Shown here in pieces: positions 1-4,951 of a stretch of 8,739 nt of DNA (within the stretch, counting starts at the first letter, position 1; each line of letters starts with the position of its first letter). Location of the stretch: contig PHDR01000095.1 of NCBI GenBank assembly GCA_002841035.1, positions 1 through 8,739 on the forward strand, read 5' to 3'. Origin of the DNA: Bacteroidetes bacterium HGW-Bacteroidetes-12. Lineage in GTDB: Bacteria; Bacteroidota; Bacteroidia; Flavobacteriales_E; Vicingaceae. The position numbers and the translations under genes were made by a program. The notes under the pieces are model-generated. The model had not been told where the DNA came from. It saw nothing but the letters and a program-made list of their open reading frames with translations, and did not search any database.

Positions 1-1
1 G

Positions 2-661
2 CGTAAAGATGTTGAAAGAGTTGGTGGTAACTATGATAAATTTGATCAAACTGACCCAGAGATGTTTTTTAATATTCGATTTAAGTATAATAATGTTATA
101 AGACCTGATGATCTATTTGAGATTTCAAATAGTGATATAAATATTACTACAAACCGCTATAAATTACTTCCCAGAAAAACAGATATTTCTTTTGAAACAG
201 AAAATCAAGAGGAAGAAGGAGATGAAAATGAAGGAAATAAAAAAAACACACATAAAAGAAGAAAAATATTCAATTGCGATATTGAATTTGATCCATATCA
301 TGACCAAATGCAAAATGCAATATTTGAATTATTGAAAAATTCAGAAAAATATAATTACAAAAAAGTATTTATTGAAAAAAGTAGAGTTGATATAAAGGCA
401 ATAACCCATGATGGAGTTTGGCATTATTTTGAGCTTAAAACGGATAATCCAAAACAAAGTATTAGAAAAGCATTGGGACAAATTATGGAATATGCCTTCT
501 TTCCAAATAAGGAAAAAGCCGAGAAATTAATAATTGTTGCGGATGAAAAACCAAACGAAGATGTAATCAAATACCTTGATTATATTAGAAAAAAATTTGG
601 TTTACCAATTACCTACAGAAACTTCAATTTAAATAGCAATGAATTGTCAGATGATTATTAG
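2..661 (+). CDS. PD-(D/E)XK-like nuclease domain protein, 5' end cut off by the window
   Basis: The frame is open from base 2, so the ATG at 62 is internal and the true start lies outside the window; 219 residues are visible (numbered here from base 2). The N-terminal 60 or so residues (rich in aromatic residues, with a GGNYDKFDQTDPEMFF stretch) match nothing I recognise. A charged, low-complexity linker (about 66-89; acidic, then Lys/Arg) leads into a nuclease-like domain. That domain has D130 in SRVDIKA, E144-L-K146 in YFELKTD, and the helix IRKALGQIMEYAFF (154-167). The spaced D...ExK followed by an ALGQ-EYA helix is typical of PD-(D/E)XK nucleases in restriction and defence proteins. The likely role, inferred, is DNA cleavage in a defence setting, with target recognition by the missing N-terminus. 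The specific family is unknown. Confidence 0.75.
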   Translation, partial: RKDVERVGGNYDKFDQTDPEMFFNIRFKYNNVIRPDDLFEISNSDINITTNRYKLLPRKTDISFETENQEEEGDENEGNKKNTHKRRKIFNCDIEFDPYHDQMQNAIFELLKNSEKYNYKKVFIEKSRVDIKAITHDGVWHYFELKTDNPKQSIRKALGQIMEYAFFPNKEKAEKLIIVADEKPNEDVIKYLDYIRKKFGLPITYRNFNLNSNELSDDY

Positions 662-672
662 AAAAAAAGTAA

Positions 673-795
673 TAGTTCACCTACAATTGGGGAAAAATTG
701 CTCAATATGCTGAAAAGGAAAATCAACTAACTCTAAAAGTATATAATAAACATAGGAAAATTAAGGTTTCAAATCCACAACTTTTCATATTCTAA
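673..795 (+). pseudogene. Possible gene remnant: a 39-codon open tail with no start
   Basis: Between the nuclease-like gene and the OLD gene, the frame that opens after the TAG at 673-675 stays open to the TAA at 793-795. It reads coding-like residues such as NWGKIAQYAEKENQLTLK and ends in NPQLFIF. It has no ATG and is preceded in frame by two stops (TAA 670, TAG 673), so it cannot be a simple frameshifted continuation of the upstream gene. It may be the C-terminal scrap of a deleted gene. An open frame of this length can also arise by chance in AT-rich DNA, so confidence is low. No family is recognised. Confidence 0.3.
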
Positions 796-803
796 CCCGT
801 TAG
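792..803. repeat. Short inverted repeat CTAAC-CC-GTTAG
   Basis: Perfect 5-bp inverted repeat with a 2-base spacer, overlapping the stop of the remnant frame and followed by CTACATACAC. It is a GC-richer patch in an AT-rich gap. CTAAC and GTTAG resemble the outer core bases (RYYYAAC / GTTRRRY) of integron attC sites, but the arms are far too close together for a complete site. It could also be an operator for the OLD gene 34 bases downstream, or chance. Confidence 0.3.
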
Positions 804-836
804 CTACATACACACTAAAAAAAATGCTAAATTAAA

Positions 837-2747
837 ATGATATTAAAAAAAGTACAAATTGTAAATTATAAGAGTTGCAATAACATATATATAGAGTTAG
901 AAAAAGACAACCCTAATATTTTAATCGGGATTAATGATTCAGGTAAATCGACAATTCTAAATGCAATTGGCCTTCTATTAGACGAAAAAGCAAAATTCAA
1001 TTTTATCCAGGATGATAAAGTAAAAAAAGACTTATCCAACACAATTTTGAAAGAGGCAGAATTTATTGCTTCATTTAAAAAATTTGAAATTGAACCAATA
1101 CAGTATTCAGAAAATTGTTGTTATATAATTGGAGAATTTGAACTTGAAGAAAATGATATTAATGATGATGTTTCAACTCATTTACAGTGGGTTCTAGATA
1201 AAAATGATGTTACAAAAATTTTACTTTGTAGATGTTTAAATAATTCTGATAAATCGTCCAATTATTATCTGCTAACGCCTCAAGGAATTGATGACAAAAA
1301 CGAGTATTATAAAGAAAAAGCTACAGCTTTAGGTAGAATTGCTAAGGAGAAAAAAATTGAAAAAGCAGAAAACACAAATAATTCTGGTAGATTTTCTGCA
1401 TTAGAATTATTAAGAAGTATAATGAGTACTTTAGAACTTAAGCAAGTTTGGTCTGAATATAAATTTGATAAAAATTTCTTCCCCCAATACAGATATTTGG
1501 ACTGGAATATTTCAATGGACCAACTAACTCAGTTCACAAAAGATACAATGCAAGAGCAAATTAAAGTTGAACTTCAACTGGCAAGACAATTTGCAAATGA
1601 AAAACGTATAGAGGCACAAGAAAAAATAAATACAGAACTAGATGTATTTGCAATAAATTTTTTAAAAGATGTTCCTAATATTGAAAAATTAAAGGCAAAT
1701 ATCTACTTCGATGTTGAACCTAGAATAACTGATTTTGTATTAAATAAAAAAAATAGTGTTGGAGACATTCATATTGAATCTCAAGGAGAAGGTATAAAAA
1801 GACAAATTTGGTTTTCATTAATAAAATGGAACGCACTTAATACAATAAATCTTGAACATAAAAACAAAAAATTTATTTGGTGTTTTGACGAGCCAGAAAC
1901 CCATTTATATCCCTCAGCCCAAAGAGATTTTTATAATACAATTAAGAAAACATCTAGTGCAAATGTTCAAACTTTAATTAGTACTCATTCAACAATTTTT
2001 GTAGACAAAACATTAATCAAAAGTATCAATAAAATTGACTTAAAAGAAGGTATAACTGATGTTTCTAAATGCATATCAATTGATGACATTTATGAAAATT
2101 TAAAACTTAAAAACAGTGATTTTTTGTTTTATGACCAATTTATAGTAGTTGAAGGTGATACAGAAGAAATATTATTACCTCACTTTTACAAAATTGTTAA
2201 TGGTAGTAGCATAGAAACAGATAATATAAGGATTATTAATTTAGGAGGAAAAGATAAAATAGCTCAAAATGCTATTGTATTAGATGGCATTTTGGGAGAT
2301 TTAAAAAAAACCGAATCAACTGTTTTTTATATACTTGACAAGGACGCTAAATTCAAACTAACAGATCTACAAATTGGAAAATATAATCCAACATTTGTTG
2401 GGAAACAAGATATTGAAGATTCTATATCATCAAATGTATGGCTAGAATTATTAAATCAAAGATTAGAACCTGATTTAAGATTAACATTAGAAGAAATAGA
2501 GGCTATCAAAGCAAAAATTAAAATAGATGTTGAAGAAGAAAGTAAAAAGAAATTCTATCCAAATTTGAAATATACTATAAGAAAAAAATTAATATTATTA
2601 GAGTGTGATGACTATTACATAATTGACGATGCTTTACCATCTAAAGGAAGTGAATCTGGCAGAATATTGATTGAATATATAAAAAAGACAAATGACATTC
2701 CTACAAATCTTATTAACAAACTAAAAGAAATAAAAGCCATTAGCTAA
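837..2747 (+). CDS. OLD-family ATPase with TOPRIM nuclease domain (stand-alone)
   Basis: 636 residues. The N-terminal half is an ABC/SMC-like AAA ATPase: Walker A GINDSGKST (31-39), a signature-like SQGEGIKRQ (315-323), Walker B FIWCFDEPETHLYP (346-359, D351/E352), and the H-loop STHST (H384). The C-terminal half is a TOPRIM domain: VVEGDTEE (437-444, E439), the LGGKD turn (469-473), ILDKDA (D501/D503) and DIEDS (526-530), the residues that bind metal in OLD nucleases. OLD proteins are ATP-regulated DNA nucleases, several of them anti-phage (P2 OLD; GajA of Gabija). No UvrD-like helicase partner follows, so this is not Gabija in its normal form; a class 1 (single-gene) OLD fits best. The ATG at 837 precedes the first strand MILKKVQIVNYKSC, normal for the family. 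No good promoter was seen in the 175-base upstream gap. Phage defence is inferred. Confidence 0.9.
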   Translation: MILKKVQIVNYKSCNNIYIELEKDNPNILIGINDSGKSTILNAIGLLLDEKAKFNFIQDDKVKKDLSNTILKEAEFIASFKKFEIEPIQYSENCCYIIGEFELEENDINDDVSTHLQWVLDKNDVTKILLCRCLNNSDKSSNYYLLTPQGIDDKNEYYKEKATALGRIAKEKKIEKAENTNNSGRFSALELLRSIMSTLELKQVWSEYKFDKNFFPQYRYLDWNISMDQLTQFTKDTMQEQIKVELQLARQFANEKRIEAQEKINTELDVFAINFLKDVPNIEKLKANIYFDVEPRITDFVLNKKNSVGDIHIESQGEGIKRQIWFSLIKWNALNTINLEHKNKKFIWCFDEPETHLYPSAQRDFYNTIKKTSSANVQTLISTHSTIFVDKTLIKSINKIDLKEGITDVSKCISIDDIYENLKLKNSDFLFYDQFIVVEGDTEEILLPHFYKIVNGSSIETDNIRIINLGGKDKIAQNAIVLDGILGDLKKTESTVFYILDKDAKFKLTDLQIGKYNPTFVGKQDIEDSISSNVWLELLNQRLEPDLRLTLEEIEAIKAKIKIDVEEESKKKFYPNLKYTIRKKLILLECDDYYIIDDALPSKGSESGRILIEYIKKTNDIPTNLINKLKEIKAIS

Positions 2748-2821
2748 TTCAGGTTAAAAAATTGCTTAATTCAATAAAATAGAATGGTTCTAAAACATAA
2801 AAAATACTAATTTTAAATGTT

Positions 2822-2854
2822 GGGAAGTTATGATTTCATAATCGCAACTTTTCC
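2822..2854. repeat. Imperfect stem-loop with nested palindrome, downstream of the OLD gene
   Basis: GGGAAGTT (2822-2829) pairs with AACTTTTCC (2846-2854) as eight pairs with one bulged base and one G-U. Nested inside is a perfect inverted repeat TTATGA-TT-TCATAA (2828-2841). It lies 75 bases past the OLD stop and is not followed by a T-run, so it is not a classic rho-independent terminator. It could be a 3' processing or stability element, or part of a mobile repeat. Confidence 0.35.
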
Positions 2855-2878
2855 TAGCCTAAACTGATGGCAATAATT

Positions 2879-2910
2879 AAAAAACCCGAGTGGTCGAACC
2901 GGCTCGGGTT
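2879..2910 (-). terminator. Rho-independent terminator of the minus-strand RNA candidate
   Basis: On the minus strand the 8-bp stem AACCCGAG/CTCGGGTT (2903-2910 with 2883-2890) encloses a loop that can form three more pairs (GGT-TCG-ACC). It is followed by a run of six U (2884-2879). There is no T-run on the plus side (TTAAAT follows), so it is oriented for a transcript coming from the right, i.e. the candidate RNA and not the OLD gene. Confidence 0.75.
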
Positions 2911-2911
2911 A

Positions 2912-2927
2912 AATATTTATAAATATT
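2912..2927. repeat. Perfect 16-base AT palindrome
   Basis: AATATTTATAAATATT is its own reverse complement. It lies directly before the terminator hairpin of the minus-strand RNA candidate and could form a weak extra stem in that RNA. It could also bind a dimeric protein, or be chance in AT-rich DNA. Confidence 0.5.
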
Positions 2928-2979
2928 CATCGTGAGGTTGTCGAAACAGTAAAGTATACAAACCGCTTTCGCCATTTTC

Positions 2980-3005
2980 TTGGACTTTGTCCAATCCCTT
3001 TGGAC
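2980..3005 (-). promoter_or_regulatory. Three-part alternating repeat able to form two exclusive hairpins
   Basis: On the plus strand the order is TTGGAC (2980-2985), TTT, GTCCAA (2989-2994), TCCCT, TTGGAC (3000-3005). In the minus-strand RNA this reads GTCCAA-5 nt-TTGGAC-3 nt-GTCCAA. The middle 6-mer can pair with either neighbour, but not both, with loops of 5 or 3 nt. This is the layout of an RNA switch, although it could also arise from a small local duplication. The repeats are seen; switching is inferred. Confidence 0.5.
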
Positions 3006-3059
3006 CGCTGTTGTAGCCTTTACTAAATTTATTAATCCCCTTTCCTCCGAAGGGACATA

Positions 3060-3067
3060 CAAATATA
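3060..3067 (-). promoter_or_regulatory. Bacteroidota -7 box TATATTTG for the minus-strand RNA
   Basis: TATATTTG matches the TAnnTTTG -7 consensus of the Bacteroidota housekeeping sigma factor exactly and lies a few bases before the GC-rich block, giving an expected start near 3053-3055. No clear -33 TTG is present 19-21 bases upstream, so strength is uncertain. Confidence 0.5.
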
Positions 3068-3078
3068 AGAAAATAAAG

Positions 3079-3086
3079 TATCTTTA
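3079..3086 (+). promoter_or_regulatory. Near-consensus -7 box TATCTTTA for the LRR-TIR gene
   Basis: TATCTTTA differs from TAnnTTTG only in the last base and lies 22 bases before the LRR-TIR ATG. Together with the TATATTTG on the other strand, 11 bases away, it makes a divergent promoter pair serving the RNA candidate and the LRR-TIR gene. Confidence 0.35.
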
Positions 3087-3108
3087 ATTTTTAAATTTAG
3101 TAACACCT

Positions 3109-4254
3109 ATGATTAATATTGCTTCTAAAAATATTTCTAAATTGGATTTATCAAATATGAATTTGATTGAATTCCCTAAAGAAGTTTTACATTTAAAAAA
3201 TTTAAGAAAATTGAACTTGAGTGGCAATAAAATAGTTGTAATACCAAGTGAAATTGAAAGACTAAAAAATTTAGAATTATTGGACTTGTCAAATAATAAT
3301 ATTACTAATTTTTATGCTAAAATTTGTTCATTAACTAAATTATCTGTTCTTAACTTAAACAATAATAAAATTAAAACAATTCCAAAACAAATTTCAAATC
3401 TCAAAAAATTAAGAATATTACAATTATCCAACAACAAAATAACATCTTTACCAAAGACATTTAATGAATTAGAAAGTCTACAAAAATTGAATATTTCAAA
3501 AAATCTATTTGTAGATTTTCCCAATGAAATTTTAAGACTATCCAGAATGAAGAATTTATGGCTAAATTATCTTCAATTAAAATCATTTCCAATATCTCAA
3601 ATTACAAATGAACTTACTAATCTTTCTGGAATATATTGTTATGGGAAAATTGTCAATACAAATAATATTAATAAAGATTATGTTCATCTATCAAAAATTA
3701 AAGGAAATAGCTTGGCAGAATTTATCCTTTTAACAAACTCAGTTAAAATTAATTCAGAAAAACCGAAAATATCATTAAATAAAAAAATTAGCAACCTAAA
3801 TGTTCAAAAGAATAGAATATTTATAAGTTATTCTCACACTGATAAAGATTGGTTAAAAAAAGTTCAAACAAACCTAAAAGTTTTAACGTTTAACGATTTT
3901 GAGTTTGATTTATGGGATGATACTAGAATAGAATCGGGTGATAAATGGAAAACAGAAATTGAAAATGCTCTTGAAAAAGCTGGTATTGCAATATTGATAA
4001 TCTCAACGGAGTTTTTAATTTCCGATTTTGTAAGAAGTAACGAACTTCCTACAATTTTAAGAAATGCCAAGGAGAATGGAACAGTAATACTGCCCCTAAT
4101 TGTTAAACATTGTCGATTTACCAAAGACAAATATTTATCAATATTTCAATCAGTTAACGACCCAAATAAACCTCTTAATTCTTTAAAGGAATTTGAAGTA
4201 GAAAAAGAACTTGTTAAATTAACAGAAGATGTGGAAAAAATCCTCTTAGGATAA
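3109..4254 (+). CDS. Leucine-rich repeat protein with C-terminal TIR domain
   Basis: 381 residues. Residues 8-169 are seven leucine-rich repeats on an almost strict 23-residue period (pattern LxxLxLxxNxIxxIPxxIxxLK; e.g. NLRKLNLSGNKIVVIP at 31-46), of the type found in Roco and plant-like LRR proteins. A linker without recognisable motif (about 170-235) leads to a TIR domain (236-381): RIFISYSHTDKDW (236-248), LWDDTRIESGDKW (268-280), IAILIISTEFLISDFV (293-308) and the putative NADase glutamate E312 in SNELP. Bacterial TIR domains of this type usually cleave NAD+ or make signalling nucleotides. In many bacterial LRR-TIR proteins a Roc-COR GTPase module sits between the two; here it is absent, so the protein has a binding surface and an effector but no visible NTPase switch. 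No signal peptide or membrane segment. Defence role inferred from the domains and neighbourhood. Confidence 0.88.
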   Translation: MINIASKNISKLDLSNMNLIEFPKEVLHLKNLRKLNLSGNKIVVIPSEIERLKNLELLDLSNNNITNFYAKICSLTKLSVLNLNNNKIKTIPKQISNLKKLRILQLSNNKITSLPKTFNELESLQKLNISKNLFVDFPNEILRLSRMKNLWLNYLQLKSFPISQITNELTNLSGIYCYGKIVNTNNINKDYVHLSKIKGNSLAEFILLTNSVKINSEKPKISLNKKISNLNVQKNRIFISYSHTDKDWLKKVQTNLKVLTFNDFEFDLWDDTRIESGDKWKTEIENALEKAGIAILIISTEFLISDFVRSNELPTILRNAKENGTVILPLIVKHCRFTKDKYLSIFQSVNDPNKPLNSLKEFEVEKELVKLTEDVEKILLG

Positions 4255-4519
4255 ATTAATATTGCCAACACCGCATTTAAAAAAATTAGTTAATCTAGTT
4301 AAAGAAGAATACTTAACTAACTTTAAAACTTAACGACAAATATTGAAAATTATGGTCTCAAAATAACAATTATTCACACTCGACACCTTTATTATCAATT
4401 AGTAAAAAACAAAGCAAAAAATTTCTATTTAATTTTATTGCAAAATCATTATTCGTTTATCAAAAGCCAAAAAAAAATTTATTTTTGCCTCATGCTCAAA
4501 ATAGTTTTAAATTTATTGT
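4255..4519. other. 265-base non-coding gap before the R-M operon
   Basis: It holds no convincing gene. Just past the LRR-TIR stop is a GC-richer patch TTGCCAACACCGCAT (4262-4276), then an inverted repeat TTAGTTAA (4288-4295) / TTAACTAA (4315-4322) with a 19-base loop, a second C-rich patch CACTCGACACC (4378-4388), and the promoter of the R-M operon at its right end. The sequence break suggests that the LRR-TIR gene and the R-M operon are separate transcription units, possibly separately acquired. Confidence 0.5.
4480..4487 (+). promoter_or_regulatory. Bacteroidota -7 box TATTTTTG of the vsr-M-R operon
   Basis: Exact match to TAnnTTTG, 32 bases before the vsr ATG, predicting a short leader of about 25 nt. 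No clear -33 TTG lies at the right distance. It is the only good promoter-like site before the three tightly packed R-M genes, so it probably drives all three. Confidence 0.45.
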
Positions 4520-4951
4520 ATGGACAAATTAACCAAAGAGCAACGCAGAAAAAACATGCAAGCTGTCAAGAACAAAGATTCAAAGATAGAGCAGATACTT
4601 GCTAAAGCATTATGGAAAAAAGGTTACCGCTATAGAAAAAATGACAAAACAATTTTTGGCAAACCAGATCTTACTTTTAAAAAATTAAAAATTGCTATTT
4701 TCTGCGATAGTGAATTTTGGCATGGTAAGGATTGGGAAACAAAAAAAGACAACCACAAGAGCAATGTTGAATTTTGGCATCAAAAAATAGAACGAAACAT
4801 TGAAAGAGACAAAGTAGTAAATGCAGAATTGTTGAAAAGTGATTGGAAAGTTATCAGATTCTGGGGTAAAGAAATTGAGCGAGATTTAGTAACTTGCCTA
4901 AATATAATTGAATCTACAATAAATGAAGCTAAAGGAAAAAATAACGTTTAA
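4520..4951 (+). CDS. vsr: Very short patch repair endonuclease (Vsr family)
   Basis: 143 residues, normal for the family. Vsr nicks next to the T of T:G mismatches that arise when 5-methylcytosine deaminates, starting repair back to C:G; beside a C5 methyltransferase it would guard CCGG sites. Seen: the N-terminal RRKNMQAVKNKDSKIE with the conserved Glu (E24), GKPDLTF with the catalytic-type D50, IFCDSEFWHGKDW (60-72) holding D63 and H68, IERNIERD (90-97), and WKVIRFWGKEI (109-119). Unlike E. coli Vsr, it lacks the Cys/His set that holds the structural zinc (SEFWHGKDW where E. coli has a GCFWHHH-type stretch; WGKEI where E. coli has WECAL), as in the other large Vsr subgroup. Its 3' end overlaps the methyltransferase gene by 29 bases, implying coupled translation. 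Whether it prefers mismatches in CCGG is inferred from position. Confidence 0.92.
   Translation: MDKLTKEQRRKNMQAVKNKDSKIEQILAKALWKKGYRYRKNDKTIFGKPDLTFKKLKIAIFCDSEFWHGKDWETKKDNHKSNVEFWHQKIERNIERDKVVNAELLKSDWKVIRFWGKEIERDLVTCLNIIESTINEAKGKNNV

Larger units (their letters stand above)
2879..3055 (-). ncRNA. Candidate structured RNA of about 175 nt, family unknown
   Basis: The block 2881-3060 is 42% GC (75 of 180 bases), while 3061-3120 is 13% and 2761-2820 is 17%; in such AT-rich DNA a peak of this kind usually marks structured RNA or recently acquired DNA. On the minus strand it has a TATATTTG -7 box just upstream, a terminator at its end, and several self-pairing parts: CCCTT/AAGGG near the 5' end, AGTAAAG (3024-3018) with CTTTACT (2954-2948) closing a domain, the GTCCAA/TTGGAC/GTCCAA triplet inside it, and a 16-base palindrome before the terminator. 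Two frames across it are open (61 codons with ATG at 3062; about 46 codons ending at 2917 without ATG), so a degraded small gene is the main alternative. It does not look like tmRNA, SRP RNA, RNase P RNA or 6S RNA. Sequence features are seen; RNA function is inferred. Confidence 0.5.

Noticed and set aside
62..64. ATG at 62 as start of the first gene
   Set aside because: The frame is open back to base 2 with coding-like residues, so the gene begins outside the window.
837..2747. Gabija, PARIS or a retron system
   Set aside because: Only the ATPase/TOPRIM protein is present; no UvrD helicase, AriB-like partner or reverse transcriptase gene is in the window.
2879..2910. tRNA T-arm or tRNA-like end (GGTTCGA on the minus strand)
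   Set aside because: The GGTTCGA lies in the loop of a terminator hairpin, and no acceptor, anticodon or D-arm surrounds it.
2877..3062. 61-codon minus-strand ORF taken as a protein gene
   Set aside because: Its end is the terminator hairpin itself, its composition peaks like a structured RNA, and it matches no family convincingly. It is kept only as an alternative to the RNA candidate.
3312..4130. Minus-strand open frames at 3312-3524 and 3864-4130
   Set aside because: They are antisense shadows of the LRR-TIR gene, which has clear domain motifs throughout.
4255..4519. Hidden gene in the gap after LRR-TIR
   Set aside because: All frames are broken by stops within short distances and no motif is recognisable.
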